DNA of 64,000 bases, taken from assembly GCF_014066305.1 (NCBI RefSeq), contig NW_023501113.1, positions 150,767 to 214,766 of the forward strand, in the 5' to 3' direction. Below, one piece after another: positions 53,812 to 64,000 of the stretch. Under the pieces are notes generated by a model that saw only the letters and a program-made list of their open reading frames with translations, was not told the DNA's origin and did not search any database. Position 1 is the stretch's first letter. Each line of letters begins with the position of its first letter. Source of the DNA: Letharia columbiana (lineage: Eukaryota > Ascomycota > Lecanoromycetes > Lecanorales > Parmeliaceae). Position numbers and translations under genes: made by a program.

Positions 53812-56609
53812 ATGCCTGACATCTCTTTGGTTATACTGTGGCATCTCTTTGCTATGTTTACCTGCATCCAAGCATCCATCATCCCTGGGGGTCGAGCACC
53901 GGTCGTGGCCCGACAGGCTATTGCCTCAGCACCAATCACAACAGGCAGCTCATCGTCACTATCCTCTACAACATCCATGTTAGCGCCGCTGCCGACGACA
54001 GTCGGCGTCGCGTCCAATGGTACTCATGCAGCAGTCAACAAGCTCCAATTTCAAATTGCAGACGTTATTGCCGGAACCAGTGCAGTTGCCACTCCGTCAG
54101 GAGCATCCGATTCAGCAATCGCCTCGTCGTGCTTGAATAACGATATTTCGACTATTACGGAGTCATGGCAGTCCTTTACGGCATGTTTTCATGATCTGCT
54201 GCGTGAATACTACTTGCTTACATGTCTTTGGGTAGGTCATGGAATACATGACAAGCCTGCTGTCTGCTGCTCCACCTAGTGCGACCGTCGACGGTGCTGT
54301 CGACGGCGTTATGCTCATGCATGACGATGTCAACCCGCCCGGCGCTGTCTGTACTTACACTTCAAGTAAGCATCGGATCAGGAACGCGGCCAGCTTTTGA
54401 TTCAAGCTAAAACCCCATTCAGAATGTGACGCTATTGGTTGCACTGAGGTGAAAGACTGGGACAATGGGAGCGACCTCACGGTACAACGTTTCCTTGCCT
54501 ACACCGCCATGGTCAACCTCAACAACTACCTCTATAATATCTACTTTAGCCTGTTAGATTCGGGCACAATAGGTGGATTGGTGAGCGGTAACATCGTCAC
54601 AGTAAGTCTCATCGCTCCGGTTCGCACAATTAAAAACTTACTCGTTTGAAGGTGTTCTTCACGAATCCATCGCCCAGTGCTACTTGGAAACAAATCATGG
54701 GCACTGTCACTCCGTGAGTGCTTTTAGCCTTTGCTTCAACTTACATTCTGATACCTTACAGACTTCTGGGGCTCGGTTCCGCTATCCTTGGACCATTGGT
54801 AAGCCTTTCGCACTTCTCTTCTTCGGCTTTCTACCTTTGAAGGGGATGACTGGACTCCTTTGGTTCTCAGATCTGACTCTCTATAGAGCGCCGCCATCAG
54901 CCCAGTCCTCGGAGCTCTAAGTGCAATCTTCAGCTTCATCGCGGCTTTTGCCACCGCGAATAGCATCGGACCAGTCGTCGACCAGAGATTCAGCGAGTAC
55001 GAGTTGCGTTTCACAATAACTAGAGCCATGCTAACCTTTTGGTTCACTGAATAAAGGTACTCCACTATCACCGATTTCATCGGAAATTATCTGAAAGGTA
55101 CATCTACCGGAGTAGAAGCTGCCTTCAACAGCACCATCGGTTCAAACTCATCTATTGCGGAGTGGACCGAACTGTTCACAGGCGGTTTCTGGGTGCAATC
55201 GGACTACACTCAAGGCCTCGAGACTGGTATACTCGATAACTTTGTTAAGATCTTTACATACAAAGCCATCAAGTAAGCACCTCCCTACATAGAAAGTGCG
55301 TCGGTCTAGCTAACTTTAATTGAAGTTTCGCATGGATCGACTCCGGCGTGTTTATCATGTATGTGCCATATGGAGTAGCTATTAAAGACACAAATGGCAA
55401 CGTTCAGCAGCAGGGAATCGATCAGGACTACTGCCAGAATAGCTTGAAGGATACTGATAATCTTGGAACACTCACCATCTGCGATGCTCCTGGTGGAATG
55501 GCCAGGATATTTAATGCGGGCGTAATCAAACCGTACGAATGTCTTTCCCAAACACCCTGGAAGTATTTGTTGCTGATAGCCTCTCCTTTCTTCCAGCGAC
55601 CAGAATCTCATGCCAACCACCCCGCAAGGATGGAGCGAACCCTTTTCCGTCCTTCCCAGTGAACCCTTCAATATCACAAGTGCGATCAAGGGTTCAGTCG
55701 CCTCATGGCAAGTTGGTGACTTCAACTACGATGCCGCAAGCCAATACCAAGATGCATTCAGCTCGGGCCAGCCCCTCACATCGGATTTAGTCAAGGCACT
55801 GCAGGCTCTCGACATCGCACCAGAGACGGCCGGCTTCTTCAACATTCCTGTCTGCGCAACGTACGACCTTCGATTCTTCCCACCCGCTGCTTCATCGGGT
55901 GGCCCTGGCTGTGAGTACTTAGTTGCCCTAAATGTACAAGGTGAAGCGGCACTAACGATCACAGTCTCCTGTAACGCCTGCGGTCAAGGGCTGGGCGGAA
56001 AGCCCGGCTCCAGCGCCAAATTCTGGGACAATGCGAACGAAATCGTGCAAGCTGCCCTCACGGCCCCTCCCCCGTGCACGCAGGCATATGAGACGACAGT
56101 CTGTGTACAAATCTGTCCGAGCGATCCTTATGGCCCAACTTCCGGTACGTTTCGTCGGCCTCATATGCCTGGTTTCTATGCCCAGTTCATAGCCTGCCGT
56201 CATCAGCACTGCCAAAGCTAACCAAAATCTCCCACTAGCCCAAAACGTCGCCGGCGGCTACGCACCCGGCTGGTGCGGCGTGCACGTGATCCAATACCAA
56301 CTCAACCAAGGTCCCGGAACGGACACGAGCCACTACAGACTCACGGTTACGATCTTCGACTCCAATCAGGTTGAAATCAGCGCCTCGAACGACACCGTCG
56401 TTGAGTCACCTCAGGGTGCTTGGACTCCATTTTACAGTAAGCTACCAAGTACGCTGAACATCCAGGTCGGGGCGGTCGATAGCGATCCGCTGTGGTTTGA
56501 GTACCCCGGTCAAGGAAATTGGCAGACGGGTGATCAGCAGCATCATTGTAACTTTGGGGCTTATAGTGGAGGAAGCCGGTCTGGCAATTGTGGTTTTACT
56601 TGTACTTAG
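53812..56609 (+). CDS. Large secreted Cys-rich fungal protein, 11 exons
   Basis: Exons: 53812-54180, 54236-54365, 54423-54601, 54652-54713, 54762-54798, 54887-54996, 55057-55272, 55326-55532, 55597-55910, 55965-56144, 56239-56609. Phases close to 724 aa. The N-terminus is a signal peptide (MPDISLVILWHLFAMFTCIQ). Residues 247-285 form a Gly/Ala-rich hydrophobic stretch (LLGLGSAILGPLSAA...SAIFSFIAAFATA). The middle contains FAWIDSGVFIMYVPYG. The C-terminal domain is Cys-rich, with SCNACGQGLGG, GWCGVHVIQYQ and CNFGAYSGGSRSGNCGFTC. I believe related proteins are common and multigenic in Pezizomycotina under a DUF name (DUF7872, unverified). The biochemical role is unknown; the hydrophobic hairpin in a secreted protein suggests membrane contact. 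Intron 1 uses a GC donor. Intron 9 (54 nt) could be retained in frame. A decayed relative lies at 18456-19133. Confidence 0.8.
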
Positions 56610-57889
56610 ACACTAGCAGCTGTAGATTTCCCAAGTTCGATACCCGGTTCTAGTTCCCGAATACTCCCGAAAGGTAAATAGCGACCGGGTCTTTCTGAGC
56701 CTGTTTCATCTGATTACGAAATCCCCGTCCTCGGAAAGATACCCCAGGGCCAAAGAAGAAGGCCCCAACAGTAACACCCTCCTTTATCCGTCCCACTACT
56801 GCCTCACCCCCGAGACCTGCACATGAAACGCCGCATACATGAATTTCTCCTTCCCCATCACCGGCGCACTTCCCCCAATGCCCCTATACGCCGGCGGCTG
56901 ACACATCGCGAGCACCCGCTCCATCTCGACCACGACGTCGCGCATCGAAAACCTCGATTCCCACTTCCCGCTCACGATGCGCAATTTGAACCCTGCATCT
57001 GCCATTCCGGCTCGCGGAATCCCGGGATCCAGAGTTTGGGGAGATGAAAGTCGGGATTGCTGACGAAGTGGTTGATGAGGGGAGAGCAGGATTGGAGGGT
57101 GAGACGGGGAGACTCGAGGCCGTAGTAGCAGATGGTAGCTCAGTCGTCTGTTAGGGTGGGGAGGGTTAGCTTGGACGATAGATGGCATTCTTTCCGTGCA
57201 CCGTAGCTAGGATCCACTGTGAGTCGTGTTTCAGTTCATGCAGCTCCCATTGTCGGGACCCAAATGCTCTCGCGCGGCTGTCTGTATGTCATAAGCGCAC
57301 GCTTGTTCAGTGCCTTTTTGGTTTACGCGATTTCAATGACTCGTGGACTTGAAAAGAGCCAAGCCAGACCAATCGCCTCGCCGTACGAATGGCTTACAAC
57401 ATATTCAGCATCAAGAACCCGCGAAAGAGCGATGGTCTTTTCAATCGATCGTTGGTACTTCGGCACGCAGAGGAGCTGTCTCCTCCGAAAGCCCGATGAT
57501 GGAGTATTGAACCACGTTTTGCTAATATCTGGAAGCAATGAAGAAGGGAAGGGCTGAAGTCTACTGATCTGCAAGAAGGAGTCAGGGGTTGTTGAAGATT
57601 ACGAATCAAGAAGTTGAGATGTTGTGTGTCAAAAAGCAGGGATGGTGTCTTGATTACAACAGTACGTCGCCACCAGTACCAAACTTTAGCGCTGGCTGAG
57701 GTATAAAGATTTACTCAACCATCCGTTCCTTCGCTCATTGCACGTTTCTGTAGGTACACCTTATAGTACGTAATCAACCATAACCCTAAACCCGCAAAAT
57801 GGATCACCCCATATGCGAGAGACGTTGAATACTCATAAAGAGCCCCCATGAACTTGCCATGAAACCCTTCATAAACGTCCCTCAGCCTC
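56610..57889. other. Intergenic, no firm gene
   Basis: A minus frame (57188-56796) ends GKEKFMYAAFHVQ and could be the 3' exon of a lost gene, but nothing upstream supports it. Other frames are shadows. Confidence 0.3.
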
Positions 57890-58462
57890 TCAGAGCTTCA
57901 GACCCTTCTGCAACGCAGCTTCCTTCCACTTGAAAGCATTTTCCACCACTCTTCTCATCCCCGTTGACATGACCACTTTTTCCGCTTCCTCCCTATCAGC
58001 CCATATGCCCATCGAATGTTCCTCCGGATCGACTTGGAACGCCAGCCCCTCAACCTCGCAGACGAACGTGATTTGCAGACTTCTAGATTTCGTCACTGAG
58101 CTGCTTTCTCCCTTTTGCACCGATCTCGTTGTGACCCAGACGAGTGGGTCGATCTGGTCGATAATACCCTGGACTAGCATGGTTGTCTCCTCGAGTACTT
58201 CTCGCTTCAAGCCGTGGAAAATGCTCAAGTCGGTATCTTCAACATGGCCACCGGGAATCGCAAACATTCCTGGGAACGCATGGTCATGTGCGGCGCGTTT
58301 GAGGAGGAGTAATCTGTGAGTATTCGCGGTGAAAGGCTTAAAGATGATTGCTCCGACTGTGAGGTTGTTGTAGCCGAGTGAGGGAGAATATTGCGCGTGG
58401 AATTGCGCCTTGGTCAAGGACAACAGGCCCGTAAGAGGCATCCTGGGGACTAAGATTTTCAT
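57890..58462 (-). CDS. Nudix hydrolase
   Basis: A single exon of 190 aa. The Nudix box is GGHVEDTDLSIFHGLKREVL followed by EET at residues 71-93. It has the one-residue-longer spacing seen in many fungal Nudix proteins, and the REVLEE metal-binding glutamates are intact. AIPGGH precedes it, and the N-terminal NLTVGAIIFKPFT is the usual first strand. Members hydrolyse nucleoside diphosphates linked to another moiety; the substrate here cannot be told. Downstream residues (WADREEAEKVVMSTGMRRVV) form the conserved C-terminal helix. No signal peptide, so likely cytosolic. The start Met at 58462 is the first in frame and gives a length normal for the family. Confidence 0.85.
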   Translation of the reverse strand: MKILVPRMPLTGLLSLTKAQFHAQYSPSLGYNNLTVGAIIFKPFTANTHRLLLLKRAAHDHAFPGMFAIPGGHVEDTDLSIFHGLKREVLEETTMLVQGIIDQIDPLVWVTTRSVQKGESSSVTKSRSLQITFVCEVEGLAFQVDPEEHSMGIWADREEAEKVVMSTGMRRVVENAFKWKEAALQKGLKL

Positions 58463-60225
58463 GGTTTGCGTAGCTGTTGCCTCGTGGTAACTACATGCTG
58501 TCTGAGCTGGTGAAGGCCCTTTAGCCTTGAAGTTTGGGTGTTTTTGAATGGCGTTGGGAAAGTGGAAACCTTTTTCGAGGAATCGATCTTGATATGAAGT
58601 ATTACTGGATACTCAAGAGCTTCACGTGTTTATATAGGCTGTCGATTGCCTGAAGGTGTTGTCAGAAGCATGCAAGAGGAGAACTGTGTTGATATTTCCC
58701 GGATCTCTAAATTTCAATGCTGTGTTGAACGGCTCAGTTGCCTAAGAATGGGTACTACTCCTGGGTTCTTCGCAGTCGATCCTTTGTGCTCTTTTTTCAC
58801 TCTTCCACCCATATGATTTTCTTCACAGTCGCGGCAATTTTTCCCAGGGATCTCAGAAAGAGACACGGGGAATCACTACCCGAGTGGACCCTAAGCCATG
58901 GATGCCAAATGATAGGCAAGATTAGACAGAGAAGGCCATAGAAAATAGGGCCGGCTATAGCAGTAATTATGCTCTCAACAGCTAGCTTTAGCTTTCAGCA
59001 AAGGGAATGGGAGGGGAGGGGAGGGCATCTAACTTACCTCTGATTTTACCTCGAACCGCTCATAAACCACGTGGACAGAATCTGTCTAGAGAGATTACGA
59101 TGATAATACGACACCAAATGGTGTTGCAATGGTCACAGGCTCTCCACAGTCAGACAGTGTGGAGATCACTGGCCAGGTCCTCAATGAATAGTTCCCTAAC
59201 AGAGGACGAAAAGGTAACGTGAACTTCATCCCAGTTGTCTGACCGTCAGAACCCGTTTTTGCTGGTTCTTCAAAGACTGAATCTCCTCAGTCGGTCAGCA
59301 AATCGATGACTCAAGCTGTCGGAGAAGATCAGGGGATCAAAAAATGTTACAACAAGGTGTGTCCAAACATCCCAAAAGTCAGGCCACTGTCATTATGCCC
59401 TACCATACCCAAATTGCCCAAACTTCCACGTACGAGCTTTCTATTGCACAGCTCAAAATGTGTTTCCACGAGGCTTTGTGCAATCAGCAAAGGTGCTTGA
59501 GCCATCACGTTCAATCCTGCCAATCCTGCTAAAGCCTTTGCAATCGACAAATTCTTCTATCCGAGCAATCGTCTTTCATCCATCAAGCGACCATGAGCGA
59601 ATACTAATAAGGGCTTGTGAATCTCAACATTCTCCCGCAAGCCTCACTGCTCAGAGCAAGTTCCATTGGATCAATACAGCCGTCGAAAGCAACAACGCTA
59701 CCACGATGCCAACGCCTACCCTTCCTGATGTGGCGTGGGTAGCCGCTAACACAACGTACGTGAGGGAAGTCAACCAAAGATAGCGCCAGAGGCGAAACGA
59801 GACAAGCCACAAAGGACTCTCAAGCTCAAGCTCACCGAGTCATAACGCCAGAATGGAGGGAGCGCCAGAAAGCGGACGACGAACAGAAAGTCGCCACGTC
59901 GACTCTGTGAGCCAAGTATCTCCAGCCAGGGATAGAGCAGCGCGAGACTATCGGTATGATGGAGTTGAAGGTCATGAGCGAGATGGCACCGGGTGTTGGG
60001 ATATCAGTCTAACCCGACATGCTAACAGTGGAAGGCCGAGTCTTGTCGGCTCCCCAGGTGAAGTGAAATTGAGACCCAGACCTGATTCCGGCTTCTGGAA
60101 CCTGAAGGAAGATCGTAGGCTCATATTTGGCGCCGAGATCACGAGATGGCCTACCGGAGATTAGATTCACGAAACAAAATACAAACGCAGCCAAGCCAAG
60201 GGATTTGTCCGGAAAGCTTGAGATA
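58463..60225. other. Intergenic, no supported gene
   Basis: Only overlapping short frames (60-107 codons) on both strands. No TIR, RNA gene or tandem repeat was noticed. Confidence 0.35.
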
Positions 60226-60855
60226 TCATCCAAGTCTACGATCTGCACGCATCGAACGGACCCTCCACCTCTCTTCTTGAACTCCACGTGTCCGGAAAAG
60301 CAATTCATTGATCTGGACAGATTCTTCAGTCAATGTCGAGAAAAGCAGCTCAAGAGTCTTCTCCTCGTCCTTCCGGCCAACCGACAGACACTCTTCGCGT
60401 GCATCAAATACCTCGCAGATGTGAGATGTGGCATACAAATCATCTGTCTTGAGGCTCCAACACTGCAGCGCATCGGAAAGTCCTGGTACGCAGCGAACAT
60501 CGCCCCAAAGCTGAATACCAAGGGCGGAGGCACTAACCAATGTCTTCCAAAGCTTGTCTGCAAACGCGCTCGTTGCTACATACAAGCCGGTCTGATCTCC
60601 AGCAAGGGAGGTAGATCTGAGAGCGGTACTGCTAGCTTCAGTGAACAGGCTTGACAATGGACAGGAGGTGTCCACCTGGAGCTGCAGGACTCGATGTGGT
60701 ACATCTAGTGTGGCTACGCTGGGACCGGATTGTTTGGTGTTTGTCAAGTTGCGAGGGAAAAGCGAAACAGCGAGAGACAAAAACAGAGGCACGATGAGAG
60801 TGTCGACTGGAAATAGGATTGAAATAATCCAAGCTAGTAAATCACTGGCAAACAC
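60226..60855 (-). CDS. Hypothetical protein with N-terminal membrane segment
   Basis: A minus frame of 209 codons begins MFASDLLAWIISILFPVDTL with about 25 hydrophobic residues, then a Ser/Thr-rich soluble part with helix-forming stretches (AREECLSVGRKDEEKTLELL). It may be a signal anchor. The plus strand carries an overlapping 175-codon frame (60127-60654), which I take as the shadow. The minus frame could continue past 60300 by splicing into the frame that includes IVDLDDISSFPDKSLGLAA. Family not recognised. Confidence 0.35.
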   Translation of the reverse strand: MFASDLLAWIISILFPVDTLIVPLFLSLAVSLFPRNLTNTKQSGPSVATLDVPHRVLQLQVDTSCPLSSLFTEASSTALRSTSLAGDQTGLYVATSAFADKLWKTLVSASALGIQLWGDVRCVPGLSDALQCWSLKTDDLYATSHICEVFDAREECLSVGRKDEEKTLELLFSTLTEESVQINELLFRTRGVQEERWRVRSMRADRRLG

Positions 60856-60983
60856 TATTCCCTCATCGTCTTCCCATTCCCTGCGCGTTTACTTCATGTC
60901 TTTGGACCTTTTTCCGCACTGCCTGATGTCATCAAGTCTCTGTCTTCGCCATAGTAAAGAAGCTTATCTTTGCCCTTGGTCCA

Positions 60984-61250
60984 TCAAGTGTTAGTTTTTC
61001 TTCCAGTCTCCGTCACTGTCACAGAATTCTCGTGGCACTTCCAGTAAGGATAGCCGTTTGGACCGTACTTCCATCGACCAGGTCTCAGGGCGAGGGGGAT
61101 CATTTCAAAAGGCAAATGGACCCATGTTCCATCCAATTCGCGGCACCAGAATTCTGTGTCGGGGAGAGCTTCATCGATCATTGCATGCGCCTCTTCCCTA
61201 GTGATGGTTCTGCCAGGAGTGGTGATAGGAGGGCCGCTTGTTGAAGACAT
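60984..61250 (-). CDS. Small hypothetical protein (88 aa)
   Basis: A continuous frame begins MSSTSGPPITTPGRTITREE and contains EALPDTEFWCRELDGTWVHL and a Trp/Tyr/Gly-rich segment (RKYGPNGYPYWKC-like: GRWKYGPNGYPYWKC). The basic tail ends in TGRKTNT. Codon use is like that of its neighbours and the internal motif looks constrained, so it is probably a real lineage-specific gene. No signal peptide; function unknown. Confidence 0.5.
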   Translation of the reverse strand: MSSTSGPPITTPGRTITREEAHAMIDEALPDTEFWCRELDGTWVHLPFEMIPLALRPGRWKYGPNGYPYWKCHENSVTVTETGRKTNT

Positions 61251-62583
61251 GTTTGGACGGAATTGGTGATGGAGTGAGCTTCTTGGCTGTTCCCCATGTT
61301 AGCTATGTAGATCATGTGATCGGAGCGAAAGAGACCTGGGCCCTTGTATAAACTGCGGGTGTAAAAACCTGCTCTACTGACCTATTCGTTAAAGGTGTGC
61401 TGAGTATGCGTTTGACGAGTGTTAGGTCCTAGATTGGTATGCTCCGACGCAGTAACGGCGTAGCGAAGGGCATCCTTTGGACCTTATACGTGCCTTTCAG
61501 CTCCGTGGTAGGGTTTCGTTGTCCTCGCAGGAGATGGTCGGCCGAAACGTCTTTGATAATTTTGTCTGAATGGGAATGGCGGCATGATGTAGCCCGAGGA
61601 TCTAGAACCCCTGTTTTTACGATACGAAAATCCTTCTGAATATGCAGAGCTGACTCAGATGGTATATCGAGGAGGTTTCTCGCTCGCCGATCTTACAAGG
61701 TATTTGGTCTGGGAGCGTGCTCTGCGCATGTCGTTGACGATAGGCGCATACACATATGACAGACATGTCTTATAGAGTCGATTAGGGGAGGTTGGGGCAC
61801 TAGCTGCTTCGACAGTGAGCTATAACGATGAGCGGGACAAAAGCCTTGAACTAGCCGTAGAAAGAAATTCGGAGACGCAACGCTGGGTCTACCAAATTTG
61901 GTGAGCTAAGTGCTGAGCCCGTCAACTGCGATTGATTCTATTGCAATCCTCACCGCAGGACAAGGGACATTCATATACCCATCTATCTTAACCTTCGCAG
62001 CGGAATCGTGTTGCACCGCCAGGTAGAATCCCCTGAGTGTCCTTGGCGGAGCTGAAGAAGCTAGGGTGAGGCCTCGCGGGCCCCGGGCATCTGGTTGGTC
62101 TTACTCCTGAGCCTCGGTCACCGGTTGAAGCACAGAGCGAAGAGAACTCAGCAGCTCGGTCATGCTCGCCGGCGAACGGCACTTTCTGCAACCGCAGGCC
62201 TGGGGTTCACAAAGGTCTTATCGAGTTAGAGAAGTCTTGTGGCCGAGGAGCTCCACAGAAGCACAAGGCCTATATCACCACTTGACATAAGTCCGTGTCT
62301 GGAAGCAGGGGTAGGAGACTAACGGAGGAAGATGGACATGGTCCGCTTGTCGAGGGAGAGAAACGACGGAGGTGAAGTGAAGGCTTAGCAACAAGGCTTG
62401 ATCACGGAATACGGTATGGAGGGAGATTGACTACTCTGGTAGAATGTAGAAGCTCATGATGGATCAATTGTGGTAGTACTCGAGAGCAGCCAGTGGATAG
62501 CGGTCCGAACAGCTTCTACCTACAAGATCACGCTATCTTCTCTCGTCGTTCCCGCTATTCGTGCATTTTGCTCATCAAGCAGC
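61251..62583. other. Intergenic, no supported gene
   Basis: Short frames only, none with a motif. The 3' flank of the CipC-like gene occupies the last part. Confidence 0.35.
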
Positions 62584-63155
62584 CTAGTATCCCGAATCAC
62601 CGCCTTGGTTTCCGCCGTAGCCAGAGCCACCGCCCTGGTTTCCTCCGTAGCCAGAGTCACCGCCTTGGTTTTGCTGGTCGTAGTAATTGGAGGCATTGTT
62701 CTGCGCATCATGCCTCATCTTCTCACGGTCGTAGAAGTTCTCGCCTTTGGTCTCGACGAGCTTGTCGGCTTCACCGGCTGCGAAACCGGCGATGATGTCT
62801 TTGGCCATGGTGTGATTCTCGGCGACACCTGTTATCAAAAACAAGGCGTGTCAGTAATGTTGCAATTGGGTTGGATGGTGCGAGAGTGGAAGAAAGTTTG
62901 ACGGGAAGAGTGAATTTGGAGGTAGGACCACAGACCATTGGCTTCCTCGTGCTGCTGGTACTTCCTCATAGCTTCCACACCTGCGGCACCGGCAAGCACT
63001 TCGTGGGTGAAACTGCCTTGGTTATCGGGCTGAGGCCCATCTTGTCCGTAGACGTCTTGGTGGGCTTGCGAAGCGTCGTCTGAGGCTTGTGTGAGCTGAT
63101 GATCAATGGTTACAACACTGTAAAGATGTGATTATGGCTTACCCCAACCGAACAT
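62584..63155 (-). CDS. CipC-like protein (DUF3759 family)
   Basis: Three exons on the minus strand: 63155-63143, 63085-62936 and 62828-62584, giving 135 aa. The mini-exon encodes MFGW(G), the invariant start of this family. Exon 2 has DASQAHQDVYG and SFTHEVLAGAAGVEAMRKY. Exon 3 has MAKDIIAGFAAGEADKLVET and FYDREKMRHDAQ. These match concanamycin-induced protein C and relatives, which are abundant small cytosolic proteins induced under stress or in plant infection. Their biochemical role is not settled. The C-terminus adds two and a half copies of GGNQGGDSGY, which most relatives lack as far as I recall. Introns are GTAAGC...AG and GTCTGT...CAG. Confidence 0.85.
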
Positions 63156-63228
63156 ATTGAGAGAATTCGAGTATTGGGTTGTGTTTAGATATGTTGCTTG
63201 TATGAGTGTAGGGTAGGATGGGGTATGA

Positions 63229-63240
63229 GTGTGAGTGTGA

Positions 63241-63276
<36 letters not shown>

Positions 63277-63325
63277 GAGTGAAGAAGAGTAAAGAAGAAG
63301 AAGAAGAAGAAGAAGAAGGAGAAGA
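63229..63325. repeat. GT and GAA microsatellites in the CipC-like promoter
   Basis: GTGAGTGTGAGTGTGTGT and GTATGTGTATGT runs are followed by (GAA)n from about 63290. They lie 75-170 bp upstream of the ATG, in the 5' leader or promoter. Length variation there could alter expression. Confidence 0.75.
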
Positions 63326-64000
63326 GATGCTGAAAGTTGGAGGGGTAATTGTTGATGTGAAACTTGGCAGGAACAGGATTTGGACCCCTGGAAGGTGGGG
63401 GGGAAGGGGTTTTAGTGGGGCACGTGGGGTTATGATGTAAAATGATGCACCCGTTGTTGTTGATTGGCATTTGGACTCCGGTTAATCTAATCTCTTGGCA
63501 CACTCTTCTTTCCGTGCCTCCTTAAAATTCCATTACATCTACATCCCAGTGACGGCCTAGTCCTCTCTACATCTAGAACTACGACGCTTAGTATATATTT
63601 TTTTCACTATCAAGCTCGTTCAATCCTCCAACACCGTTCGTGGGAGGAAATTTTCAGCAGCGTGGCAGCGAGCCCAGAAGATGATCTGAATTCTGCACAT
63701 CATGCCAGGATACTCAGTGCGCTTAGATGGGAATCCGTGGCCGACATCTTCTCTCGGTGTCGCTAGGATTGGGTTGTGTGACAGTCAGCCTCCCGAGTTG
63801 CCATTGTGGGCAAGCACTGGGATGTGGTCTCGGGTCTTGTCAGAAACGCCTCATCAAAAGCAACCCACGAATATCTCTCTAACGAATCTGGGGCTTCATC
63901 TTAAAAGAACCCAGCCGGAGTCTTACGAGCCGTCGAGAAAACATCATTGATACTAATCAGTATCCACGGCTCCCCAATGAGCGTGACGCCAGTATTCGAC
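63326..64000. other. Upstream flank to the window end, no firm gene
   Basis: An 82-codon plus frame at 63702-63950 has no motif and is not called. The sequence holds the distal promoter of the CipC-like gene. Confidence 0.3.

Noticed and set aside
56796..57188. Minus frame ending in GKEKFMYAAFHVQVSGVRQ
   Set aside because: The C-terminal part looks protein-like, but the first half is low-complexity and nothing upstream supports exons.
62470..62901. Plus-strand 143-codon frame
   Set aside because: Antisense to exon 3 and intron 2 of the CipC-like gene, whose three-exon model closes exactly.
63702..63950. 82-codon plus frame
   Set aside because: No motif or supporting context; could continue beyond the window, so not called.

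Overview
The window looks like a chromosome segment of a filamentous ascomycete (Pezizomycotina; a Dothideomycete-type genome would fit, but the species cannot be named). Three things support this. Genes have short introns of about 50-65 nt with CTAAC/CTGAC-like branch sites. The protein families are fungal: a Fet3-like multicopper oxidase, a BAHD acyltransferase, a CipC/DUF3759-type protein and a large secreted Cys-rich protein. Long AT-rich blocks carry the signature of repeat-induced point mutation (RIP): CpA/TpG and CpC/GpG are nearly absent while CpG and CpT persist.

Layout. 1-18.1 kb is a RIP-degraded repeat desert. It contains younger GC-balanced islands: an AT-hook-coding duplicated repeat and a GAGAAC-rich tandem array (2.0-4.6 kb), an internally deleted copia-type element with intact 151-bp LTRs (9654-10670), and a GC-rich minisatellite island (16.7-17.5 kb). 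18.1-27 kb is a gene island: a truncated, frameshifted paralog of a secreted-protein gene, a hAT-type MITE, an intact multicopper oxidase gene, and a subtilisin-like protease pseudogene. 27-46.8 kb is a second desert of nested transposons whose order of insertion can be read from target-site duplications. 46.8-64 kb is ordinary gene space: a BAHD acyltransferase, a secreted 724-aa protein, a Nudix hydrolase, a CipC-like protein and several hypothetical genes.

Main observations. (1) The multicopper oxidase model closes in frame only with one GC-AG intron and one AT-AC intron. Both restore conserved family motifs exactly, and the AT-AC intron has a U2-type donor. (2) The secreted 724-aa protein at 53.8-56.6 kb also needs a GC-AG intron. 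A decayed relative of it lies 35 kb away at the edge of the first desert. (3) Foldback elements with a 15-bp-unit minisatellite core and an 8-bp target duplication sit inside a 590-bp TIR element family that is also broken by an LTR element (5-bp duplication). Another copy of the family is broken by a TA-inserting element. (4) Several repeats exist as mutated/unmutated pairs, so the local RIP spectrum can be read directly.

There is no obvious biosynthetic cluster. The oxidase, BAHD enzyme and secreted proteins look like independent accessory or secretory functions next to repeat-rich DNA. No tRNA, rRNA or CRISPR array was found, apart from one tRNA-like, SINE-like sequence. All similarity statements come from recognising motifs by eye; no database search was run.
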